Assembly (NCBI GenBank): GCA_002389905.1
Contig: DGRE01000066.1
Coordinates: 1 to 17,579, forward strand
Direction of reading: 5' to 3'
DNA: 17,579 nucleotides
DNA from: Hungatella sp. UBA4396
Lineage (GTDB): Bacteria; Bacillota; Clostridia; Lachnospirales; Lachnospiraceae
Part shown: positions 1 to 6,335 of the stretch, in pieces
Position numbering within the stretch: the stretch's first letter is position 1
Layout of the letters: the number at the start of each line of letters is the position of its first letter
The notes under the pieces: model-generated
Seen by the model: only the letters and a program-made list of their open reading frames with translations
Databases searched by the model: none
What the model was told of the DNA's origin: nothing
Made by a program: the position numbers and the translations under genes

Positions 1-24
1 GGGTTTTTTTGTCCGTGATACAGC

Positions 25-56
25 AAAAAATGCCGCCACTTATGAAAGTGTCGGCA
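25..56 (-). terminator. Rho-independent terminator of the PTS operon
   Basis: On the minus strand an 11-bp stem (bases 46-56 with 31-41, one A/G mismatch) closes a 4-nt loop and is followed directly by six T residues (25-30 on the plus strand are A). It ends the PTS, deacetylase and DUF1275 operon. The stop codon of the DUF1275 gene (40-42) overlaps the stem-loop, so the last codons of the gene form one arm of the hairpin. Seen directly; its function is a standard inference. Confidence 0.88.
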
Positions 57-738
57 AATCAGTCTTTTGGTTTTTCTTTTCCATGGTAACTGCTTTCCAG
101 GATATCAGCAATAGCCCACTGGCCAGCCAGACCGCTCTTTCCCCTAACCAGAAAGACAGCGCACCTCCGGCCACGGCTCCAATGAAAAAGGCGGACAAAA
201 TTCCAGTGTAGTGGTATGCCCTTGTCCTGCACTCCCTGTCATCTCTGGCAAATCCTTCATAATACATTTCCGCACAGGAACGCATATTTCCAGTGCAAAA
301 AACCGGCGCATAGGCGGCATTTTTGCCGAAGCTCCGGAACGAGCAGAACTGTACTGCCGCCGTAAAGGACACTGCCGTATTGGCAAACAAGTGCGGAAGG
401 GTGTGAGGAATAAAACCCACAAGGAACAGCACCGCCGTCTCCAAAAGCAATACCCCTGACATCCAACGCACCTGTTCCCTGTTATAAATATAATAAAAAT
501 GCCTTGCAAGAAAAATGCCGGCCCAAAATGCTGCAATAGGCACAAAGGCCAGCCCCATTCCCCTATAATCCTTTAAAAGAAGGCGGATTGCGGCCAGAAC
601 AAAGTTTCCCGTCTGGCCTGTTGCAAATACGCCTCCTCTGTCAACATAGGAATATGCATCCATCACTCCGCCTGCTGCCGCCAAAAGCATGTGAAACCGG
701 ATGCGGTCTGTAAGCTTTATTTCCGGTTGATTTTCCAT
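40..738 (-). CDS. DUF1275/YoaK-family membrane protein
   Basis: A 232-residue integral membrane protein with about six hydrophobic segments. Residues 18-60 carry the family hallmark: a GGVMDAYSY segment followed by GGVF..GQTGNFV. The family's biochemical role is not established, so no reaction is assigned. The start follows an AGGGAGA-like ribosome site about 10 nt upstream, and the gene lies 27 bp after the deacetylase gene on the same strand, with no promoter visible between them. It is therefore probably the last gene of the PTS operon. The C-terminus after the last membrane segment is short and Lys-rich (MEKKNQKTD), probably cytoplasmic. Its position suggests a role in transport or efflux linked to the imported sugar, but that is inference. 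Family assignment is fairly firm; function is unknown. Confidence 0.82.
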   Translation of the reverse strand: MENQPEIKLTDRIRFHMLLAAAGGVMDAYSYVDRGGVFATGQTGNFVLAAIRLLLKDYRGMGLAFVPIAAFWAGIFLARHFYYIYNREQVRWMSGVLLLETAVLFLVGFIPHTLPHLFANTAVSFTAAVQFCSFRSFGKNAAYAPVFCTGNMRSCAEMYYEGFARDDRECRTRAYHYTGILSAFFIGAVAGGALSFWLGERAVWLASGLLLISWKAVTMEKKNQKTDLPTLS

Positions 739-765
739 ACGACAATATCTCCCTGTACCTTTATT

Positions 766-1539
766 CTATGACTCACAATTGAGGTCACGAAAGCTGATGG
801 GCTTAATTCCCAGCTCCTCCAGCCGCCTTTTGACCTCTGAGTCTACCAAAAATTCATGATCCTTTAAACGCTCAAATGTCATACCTGAAATATCGAGAAT
901 TTTCTGGTCTAAAAATCCCGGATGAAGCACGAACAATCCGATTTCCCCGTCCTCAATCTGCATGGTATCTTCATCCAGATACTTGCTGAAGGGAAGCCCC
1001 GTTTTATAGAATTCATACTGGACCGGGCGGTTTCCCACCCGTTTCCAGCACACATTCTGGTTCCCGCTGATAGGTACATAGCGGATGCCGTACTTCTCTG
1101 CCACCTTGAGCACTGCACGGGTCATGACAGGAGTTGATACGGAATGGGAATCCATGTATTCCGGCAGCTTTCCGTTCAGTTCCATAAACCTTTTTACCTG
1201 TGCCTCTGCCTCCTCATATACTTCCTCATAGATAAAGGGGTCCTCTCCCGCCGCAACCTGTTCCCTGCGGATTCTGGAACAGATAAACCTTCCATTTTCA
1301 TCAGTCAGCCCTTTTAACTCCTTCCCCTCAGCACAGGGAGTCCCTACAATCAAGTTCAAATGGAGACCAAGGCAGATGTCCGGATAGCCCTTTATCAACC
1401 GGGCGGCACTTGGAGAAGCTTCCATATTTACAATCATCCCCATGCAAGTCACCACACCGTATTCCGCCGCCGACAGACAGCCTGCTGTCACAGCCTCGCT
1501 GATTCCTAAATCATCCGCTCTGATTATCAAACGTTTCAT
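766..1539 (-). CDS. ChbG/YdjC-type carbohydrate deacetylase
   Basis: A 257-residue cytoplasmic protein of the YdjC/ChbG fold, a family that removes N-acetyl groups from amino sugars such as chito-oligosaccharides or their phosphates in a metal-dependent reaction. The N-terminal IIRADDLG motif places the metal/catalytic Asp pair at D9-D10. The GLHLNL motif gives H60 and the MDSHS motif gives D130 and H132, matching the usual Asp-His-His metal site. A further FVLHPG motif has H206. Length is typical of the family. An AAAGGGAG ribosome site precedes the ATG by about 8 nt. It follows PTS IID by 21 bp on the same strand, so it very likely acts on the sugar phosphate delivered by that PTS. No phosphoglycosidase or amino-sugar isomerase lies nearby, so the exact substrate cannot be read from context. 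Confidence 0.88.
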   Translation of the reverse strand: MKRLIIRADDLGISEAVTAGCLSAAEYGVVTCMGMIVNMEASPSAARLIKGYPDICLGLHLNLIVGTPCAEGKELKGLTDENGRFICSRIRREQVAAGEDPFIYEEVYEEAEAQVKRFMELNGKLPEYMDSHSVSTPVMTRAVLKVAEKYGIRYVPISGNQNVCWKRVGNRPVQYEFYKTGLPFSKYLDEDTMQIEDGEIGLFVLHPGFLDQKILDISGMTFERLKDHEFLVDSEVKRRLEELGIKPISFRDLNCES

Positions 1540-1560
1540 ATATGTAAGCTCCCTTTATCC

Positions 1561-2376
1561 TTAAAATATTCCAAAGGCTGCCAAAATAATGCAGGCCACC
1601 AGAAGACCTGTTACAAGAACTGCGGCATTATATCCCTTTTTTAAAAGCTTCACAACTCCAAAGGTAACAGCCAGGGAAAGGATTCCGGGCATAATAGAAT
1701 CCAGCACATCCTGAATCACTACCTCCGTGCCTCCAAAGGTCCAGGTAAGCCCCAGCTTTACAGACACCATACTGGCTACCATAGCTCCTACCATCACAAG
1801 TCCCAATGTGGAAGCCGCCTTGGTAACGATTTCTAAAAGTCCGCTGTTAAACACCCTTTCGATAAACGTGGAACCCAGGGAATATCCGCTGCGGATCAGA
1901 ATATATTTCACCAGAAGGCTGGTACCGCCATAAAGCAGCATGAACAGCAGAACTCCCGCCAGGTTGCCTGTGGTGCAAAGAGAGATTCCAATACTGGCAG
2001 CAATCACACGGATGGTATTAAAGAACAGAGAATCCCCGATTCCGGCCAAAGGCCCCATCAGTGCTGTCTTAACATTGGTGATGGTGGCCCCATCCACAGA
2101 CTTTTTCTGAGCCTTATCCCTTTCCATGGCATAGACCAGGCCATAGATGAAGCCTGCCATGGAGGAATGGCAGTTAAAAAACTCATTGCTCCTTTTTAAG
2201 GCTTCTGTCCTCTCCTTCTCATCGTCCTTATAGCACTCGTTAATAGCCGGAATCATGGTATAGGCAAATCCCTGTCCCTGCATTTTTACAGAATTAAAGG
2301 AACCAAACAAGAGGCCGGACCTCCAGAAAATCCGGTTTATCATCTTATTTTCCTGTTTTGTCAATGTGTTTTTCAT
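1561..2376 (-). CDS. PTS mannose-family IID component
   Basis: A 271-residue EIID subunit of the mannose/fructose/sorbose PTS family, part of the membrane channel with IIC. It shows the family signatures: a KMQGQGFAYTMIP motif near residues 31-43 and the GPLAGIGDSLFF motif near 107-118, followed by hydrophobic C-terminal segments. The start overlaps the IIC stop by four bases (ATGA), indicating translational coupling, and an AGGAGG sequence inside the end of IIC lies about 10 nt upstream. It is followed after 21 bp by the deacetylase. Mannose-family permeases carry hexoses, amino sugars and some disaccharides, so the subunit alone does not reveal the substrate. Confidence 0.96.
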   Translation of the reverse strand: MKNTLTKQENKMINRIFWRSGLLFGSFNSVKMQGQGFAYTMIPAINECYKDDEKERTEALKRSNEFFNCHSSMAGFIYGLVYAMERDKAQKKSVDGATITNVKTALMGPLAGIGDSLFFNTIRVIAASIGISLCTTGNLAGVLLFMLLYGGTSLLVKYILIRSGYSLGSTFIERVFNSGLLEIVTKAASTLGLVMVGAMVASMVSVKLGLTWTFGGTEVVIQDVLDSIMPGILSLAVTFGVVKLLKKGYNAAVLVTGLLVACIILAAFGIF

Positions 2377-3182
2377 GCAAAGAAGTCCTCCTCGTCATCA
2401 TCATTCACAGCAGCAGAAGCTGTCTGGCGCTGTTTCTTCATTTCATTTAAATCCATATCCCTAAACAGCTCAACAATGGCAATGATGCTGCCTATAAGGG
2501 CAATAGCCAGAGTGGGAAGCTTCATATAAACCACCATTACAAATCCCAGGAAAAAGTAAGCGCCCAGCTTTTTCGTCCAGATCATGCTGATCAGAATGCC
2601 AAAGCCCACTGCCGGAAGCATTCCGCCTGCTGCTGAAAGGCCTTTCTGGATAAATGCAGGAAGCATACCCAGAACCTGATTTACCTTGTCAATGCCAAAT
2701 GCCACTGCCAGGAAAATAACGATGGTAACCGCTCCTCTTCGGATAGTAAAGTTATAGATCACATGGAGCAGGGCGAACCTCCTGTCCTTTCCCTCTGCCG
2801 CAAGCTTGTCAAAATATGTGGAAAAATACACATGAACCGGAGCTGTCAGGCTGTTGACCGAGGCCGCTGCCGTACCGATGGGAAGGGATAATGCCAGAGC
2901 AGTTTCAATATCCGAACCGCCTATGATTACAAAGGCAACTGCCAGAACTGCAGCAGCCGTCGGGTCTGAGGGCACGGAACCTCCAATAGGGGAAATCCCC
3001 ATATAAATGGCCTCCAGGGATGCACCCATAATAATTCCCGTCCGCAGATCTCCCAGAATCAGGCCCATAATTGGGGCTGTCACAATAGGACGGATCATGG
3101 TCTGCCAGCCAAGGGCATAGTCAACATTGAATACAAAATGAAAGCTCAATGCAATAATCAAAGCATATTTAATATTTTCCAT
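2373..3182 (-). CDS. PTS mannose-family IIC component
   Basis: A 269-residue polytopic membrane protein, EIIC of the mannose/fructose/sorbose PTS family, forming the sugar-translocating unit with IID. The family motif APIMGLILGDLRTGIIMG lies near residues 36-53, followed by the SLEAIYMG and VPSDPTAAA segments. The C-terminal tail after the last membrane segment is acidic (DDDEED), which is cytoplasmic in character. A GGAAGGAG ribosome site sits 9 nt before the ATG. It is the third PTS gene, 19 bp after IIB and overlapping IID by 4 bp. The family is clear; substrate specificity cannot be decided from the sequence by eye. Confidence 0.96.
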   Translation of the reverse strand: MENIKYALIIALSFHFVFNVDYALGWQTMIRPIVTAPIMGLILGDLRTGIIMGASLEAIYMGISPIGGSVPSDPTAAAVLAVAFVIIGGSDIETALALSLPIGTAAASVNSLTAPVHVYFSTYFDKLAAEGKDRRFALLHVIYNFTIRRGAVTIVIFLAVAFGIDKVNQVLGMLPAFIQKGLSAAGGMLPAVGFGILISMIWTKKLGAYFFLGFVMVVYMKLPTLAIALIGSIIAIVELFRDMDLNEMKKQRQTASAAVNDDDEEDFFA

Positions 3183-3201
3183 CTTCGTTTTCTCCTTCCG
3201 C

Positions 3202-3693
3202 CTATGCCTGTTTCAGCACATCGGCCAGTTTTTCCTTTCCCTCAGATGCAGTCATCTGAACATGGCAGGGGATTCCTGTATCCAGAAGCTTCTTTAAGGT
3301 ATCAATCTCATCTTCATTGGCAAACAGCGCCGTTGACAGGCTTTTCCGGCGGTTCGCCTCCTTTTCCTGCCTTCCGTAATTCCCCACATTGATTTCCGGG
3401 ATTCCCGGAACGGAAGCGGCAATCTCTAAGGCATCCCCAGGATTATCCACGATTACCAGAATGGACATGCTCTCGCATCTTGGATCATTTAAAAGCTGGA
3501 TGGCCTCTTTCACCGTCTTAATGGTCACTTTCATCCCTTGGGGAGCAGCCATCTTCAAGCTCATCTTCACAATATCGTCAGAGGCGGCCTTATCATTTCC
3601 AACCACAATTGCCGACACACTGAGCAGTTTGGACCAACCCGTTACAATCTGTCCGTGAATCAGTCTTTCATCAATTCTCAATAATTTAATCAT
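3202..3693 (-). CDS. PTS mannose-family IIB component
   Basis: A 163-residue soluble EIIB of the mannose/fructose/sorbose family, which takes phosphate from IIA and passes it to the incoming sugar. The N-terminal RIDERLIHGQIVTGW motif places the phosphorylated histidine at H13, as expected: this family uses His rather than the Cys of other IIB types. The length is normal for a stand-alone IIB. IIA and IIB are separate polypeptides here, unlike the fused ManX of enterobacteria. The ribosome site GAGGAG overlaps the end of the IIA gene, and the intergenic gap is 7 bp. Fully intact. Confidence 0.96.
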   Translation of the reverse strand: MIKLLRIDERLIHGQIVTGWSKLLSVSAIVVGNDKAASDDIVKMSLKMAAPQGMKVTIKTVKEAIQLLNDPRCESMSILVIVDNPGDALEIAASVPGIPEINVGNYGRQEKEANRRKSLSTALFANEDEIDTLKKLLDTGIPCHVQMTASEGKEKLADVLKQA

Positions 3694-3700
3694 TCTTCAT

Positions 3701-4120
3701 TCACTCCTCAAAAAAATTATCTTCATCCGGCTTTTGCTCCAGACGTTTTACATACTGCAAATGTTCCCTTCCCTGCTCCACAATCCGCTCAATTTCCTCC
3801 TGGCTGTAGCGTTCCTTTTCTCCCATGACGAATTCAAGTACAGTTGCCAGATTGTAGCCGGTGATCAGTTCCACTCTTGGGTCCTCCAGGAACCGGACCA
3901 TCTTTTGATGAACGCTGCCCCCTAAAATGTCCGCAAACAGAATGCACTGGCCATCAGCCGGAACCCGGTTCAGAAGCTCTGCCAATTGTTCCCCAGGGTC
4001 GGAATCATCCAGGTATGCATTTACAAAAGCTACATTTTCCTTCCTGCCGAACAGCAGCTCCAGTGCGCTTACCGTCCCTCCTGCCAGAGAACCATGGGAA
4101 CCTAATATAAATTGTACCAT
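3701..4120 (-). CDS. PTS mannose-family IIA component
   Basis: A 139-residue soluble EIIA of the mannose/fructose/sorbose family, which accepts phosphate from HPr. The N-terminus reads ILGSHGSLAGG, placing the active histidine at H9. A later FADILGGSVHQ stretch and the ITGYNL motif match the family core. The start at 4120 is preferred to an in-frame upstream start at 4183, because an AAAGGAGG site sits 10 nt before it, the protein then begins exactly where family members begin, and the longer version would start upstream of the predicted promoter. It is the first gene of the PTS operon, downstream of the PRD regulator and its terminator. Confidence 0.94.
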   Translation of the reverse strand: MVQFILGSHGSLAGGTVSALELLFGRKENVAFVNAYLDDSDPGEQLAELLNRVPADGQCILFADILGGSVHQKMVRFLEDPRVELITGYNLATVLEFVMGEKERYSQEEIERIVEQGREHLQYVKRLEQKPDEDNFFEE

Positions 4121-4130
4121 TTCCCTCTCT

Positions 4131-4138
4131 CCTCCTTT
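4131..4138 (-). promoter_or_regulatory. Ribosome binding site deciding the IIA start
   Basis: The minus strand reads AAAGGAGG here, 10 nt before the ATG at 4120. This favours the shorter IIA protein over a start at 4183, which lacks a comparable site. Confidence 0.85.
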
Positions 4139-4151
4139 GTTTGATGGCTTT

Positions 4152-4180
4152 ATTATAACAGCATCACCTGATAAATAAAC
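4152..4180 (-). promoter_or_regulatory. Predicted sigma-A promoter of the PTS operon with weak -35
   Basis: The minus strand has a perfect -10 TATAAT (4152-4157). The sequence 17 bp upstream is GTTTAT, a poor -35. A consensus -10 with a weak -35 is typical of activator-dependent promoters and fits control by the adjacent PRD regulator, whose family commonly activates PTS operons. The transcript would start about 25 nt before the IIA start, leaving no room for a leader antiterminator. Confidence 0.6.
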
Positions 4181-4234
4181 CACGAAAACTGCGTCTTTAT
4201 TGGTGCTGCATGGAATTTATCACTATTATTCGTG
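4169..4234. repeat. Two interleaved inverted repeats at the PTS promoter
   Basis: TGATAAAT at 4169-4176 is repeated inverted at 4215-4222, and CACGAA at 4181-4186 is repeated inverted at 4229-4234. They span the -35 region and the 50 bp upstream of it. They are candidate contact sites for the PRD activator. The repeat sequences are seen directly; their role is inference, and AT-rich words of this size can arise by chance. Confidence 0.35.
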
Positions 4235-4235
4235 C

Positions 4236-4270
4236 AAAAAATGCATACTCAGGTTATTTCCTGAGCATGC
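4236..4270 (-). terminator. Rho-independent terminator of the PRD regulator gene
   Basis: On the minus strand an 11-bp stem (4260-4270 with 4243-4253, including one G-U pair) closes a 6-nt loop, and six T residues follow (4236-4241). The regulator's TAA stop (4254-4256) is within the loop, so the final codons of the gene make the upstream arm. It separates the regulator transcript from the PTS operon promoter. The hairpin is nearly symmetrical and has five T residues on the other strand, so it could also work in the opposite direction. Confidence 0.9.
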
Positions 4271-6248
4271 ATTTTTCCAGAGCCTCCCGGTACAGGTCGT
4301 CTGCTTTTCCCTTTAAAAGTCTTTGAAAGAGGGAATCATCCTTTGCCAGCGTCCGAAGCACAATTTCTAATATTTTAAGGCTTGAGCCCCCGCGTACCTC
4401 CATAGATAAATAAACCACATATTTCACAACATTGTCCTTCCATGACAACGCTTTTTCCAGTTCAAATATCTCCACCCCATCCTGCCCCGCCTCTCCCGGC
4501 AGACTGCAGAGAATGAGGATATGATTATAGCTGTGCAGATTAAACTGGCCGGAGTATTTCAGCCACCGCTCCTGAAAAGCTTCGCCCTGCTTCTGATTTT
4601 TAAAATGCTTAAATGCCAGCATCTGCAAAATCATCTCTACGGAATCGACGCGGTAATTCAAATAGATCCGGGCCTCCTTTAAATCAGGCAGCTCACCAAA
4701 CCATCTCTGTTTTTTTAATATGATGGTCCTAAAAATCATGTCGCATTCGTTGATTCCGATAAAATAGCTGATTTTTACAGGCACCATGGAAAACAGAAAA
4801 TTCGGGATATTATGGGCCGTGAAAATGCCGTCATACTCCTCCAGATTCATGGACCGCAGCTCATACACCTCTGCAATATCAATCCGGTTTAAATAGTCCC
4901 CCAGCTCCCGGCGAAGACTCCGTTCCACAGACCGGACTGCAAATTTAGAGTTTTCGGCAATCAGGATTACATTGGACTTTTCAAATTCCAGAGGAATGAA
5001 ATCCAGCAGATTATAAATTAAGTACGCCAGATTCAGCATATCATATTCGCTGACCTGCCCCTTCAGCTCCTTTTCCAACGCCTCAATAAGACGGATACAG
5101 ACCGCCACGCAGACAGGGCTTTGAAGAATATTCCTTCCAATATGATTGGTTCTTGTAGGCGAGCCCTGAATTTCTTTAATATCAAACCGCTGTTTGATAC
5201 AAAGGGATACCAGAATGTGCATCAAATCCTGCTTAAAATAAGGGGACAGCTCCGGAGCTAAAGCGTATTCCTCTTTTAAGATTGCCGTGATCTGCCCGCA
5301 CAGCCCCGTTGCCTCCAAATAAAAACCGGCATAGGCCTCAATATCATAAACATCATCCAGCATGTCCCGTCCTACGGTCAGATGGAGAGCCAGATAGACC
5401 CTGTCTGCCTCGTCAAGCAAACCAAAATCCGGAAAATGCTCTGCCAGTTCCCCGATAATCCGGTCCGCATACCCGTATTCCGGAAACTTTTTCACCTGTT
5501 CCATATCCGTTTCAGACAAGGCCATGGGAAAGCCTCTTCTGGCCCGGCTGCGCATCAAAATCAGGTGAATCACCAATTTTTGAGAGCAGTAATCCGGAAC
5601 AATGATATTTAAAGAAATCAGGTTCTGCATCAGCACCTTACGGATGTTCAGCCGTTCTTCAAAGTCAAAGTCAAAGGCCTCTAAAAAGCCTTCTGCACGA
5701 AAAAACGGCTGGACTCTATGGAGATAAAATTCAAAATAATCTACCATACAGATACGCAGATGGTACTCATCCGCCCTGATTCTCAACCCATTGCCCGGCC
5801 TTGTTTCAATTCCTATACCGTAATAAGCCAGCATTTCCCTGGCTTCCTTCATTTCCCTTACAAGGGCTCTTTTATTGACATAGAGGCCGTCTGCAAAGTC
5901 TTCTGCTTTCAGATAACCGGGAGCTGTCAGAAGCCTTCGGATGATATAGTTCACCCGCTCTTTAAAATCCGTGGGAACCACACTGGCCGAGCGGTATTTG
6001 GAAAACATGCTTTCCCGGATTTCATGAAAGTTTTCCGGGTCCTCATACTGAAGATAATATCCGCACCCTGATTTAGAAACCAGGTTCAGCCCCACATCTT
6101 TCATCAGCTCTTTTAATACCCTGATTTCTTCCTTCACAGTGCGGACACTGATTTTTGCAATCTTAGAAAGTTCTTCACTGGTAACCGGACGGTTTGCCTC
6201 CAGTAATGCCAGAAAAATACAAAGCTGCCTGTTGTTATAAAACTTCAA
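4254..6248 (-). CDS. PRD-domain transcriptional activator (LicR/MtlR/ManR-like)
   Basis: A 664-residue PTS-controlled DNA-binding regulator. N-terminal helix-turn-helix domains (about 1-60 and 95-155) are followed by two PRD domains. PRD1 has its two conserved histidines at H228 (LVIHLILM) and H289 (YLALHL). PRD2 keeps H344 (DLMHILV), but its second histidine position reads LAYLIY (about 407-412). A IIB-like domain (about 425-510) has no Cys at the phosphosite: the strand reads VILIAENS. A IIA2-like C-terminal region (about 530-660) reads GGSSLKILEIV where a His is usual. Phosphate-dependent control therefore probably rests on the PRD1 histidines and H344. The start is TTG, preceded by AGGTGA. 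It lies directly upstream of the PTS operon, the expected target. The N-terminus is a DNA-binding HTH and not the RNA-binding domain of BglG antiterminators. Confidence 0.9.
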   Translation of the reverse strand: MKFYNNRQLCIFLALLEANRPVTSEELSKIAKISVRTVKEEIRVLKELMKDVGLNLVSKSGCGYYLQYEDPENFHEIRESMFSKYRSASVVPTDFKERVNYIIRRLLTAPGYLKAEDFADGLYVNKRALVREMKEAREMLAYYGIGIETRPGNGLRIRADEYHLRICMVDYFEFYLHRVQPFFRAEGFLEAFDFDFEERLNIRKVLMQNLISLNIIVPDYCSQKLVIHLILMRSRARRGFPMALSETDMEQVKKFPEYGYADRIIGELAEHFPDFGLLDEADRVYLALHLTVGRDMLDDVYDIEAYAGFYLEATGLCGQITAILKEEYALAPELSPYFKQDLMHILVSLCIKQRFDIKEIQGSPTRTNHIGRNILQSPVCVAVCIRLIEALEKELKGQVSEYDMLNLAYLIYNLLDFIPLEFEKSNVILIAENSKFAVRSVERSLRRELGDYLNRIDIAEVYELRSMNLEEYDGIFTAHNIPNFLFSMVPVKISYFIGINECDMIFRTIILKKQRWFGELPDLKEARIYLNYRVDSVEMILQMLAFKHFKNQKQGEAFQERWLKYSGQFNLHSYNHILILCSLPGEAGQDGVEIFELEKALSWKDNVVKYVVYLSMEVRGGSSLKILEIVLRTLAKDDSLFQRLLKGKADDLYREALEKCMLRK

Positions 6249-6292
6249 AAATTCACCTGCTCTCTCGCCATATCCGGGCCTGCTATATTGGA

Positions 6293-6321
6293 ATCATACC
6301 AAACTGCCCATGATATGTAAA
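6293..6321 (-). promoter_or_regulatory. Predicted sigma-A promoter of the PRD regulator
   Basis: The minus strand carries TTTACA (6316-6321), a 17-bp spacer and TATGAT (6293-6298). Transcription would begin about 40 nt before the TTG start at 6248. It lies in the 87-bp gap after the GH13 gene, so the regulator can be expressed independently of the upstream sugar operon. No convincing terminator hairpin was found in this gap. Confidence 0.72.
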
Positions 6322-6335
6322 GATTCTCTGCTGAA

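Noticed and set aside
144..545. 133-residue frame within the DUF1275 gene
   Set aside because: It is an out-of-frame shadow on the same strand of a clearly recognised membrane protein gene.
4121..4151. BglG-type RNA antiterminator before the PTS genes
   Set aside because: The leader is only about 25 nt and the regulator has a DNA-binding N-terminus in place of an RNA-binding domain.
4121..4183. Longer version of PTS IIA starting at 4183
   Set aside because: The extra 21 residues have no family match, the start lies upstream of the predicted -10 box, and the internal ATG at 4120 has a strong ribosome site.
4121..4253. Sigma-54 promoter, as used by LevR-regulated mannose-family PTS operons
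   Set aside because: No TGGCAC/TTGCA pair at the right spacing was seen, and the local regulator lacks the AAA+ domain of LevR.
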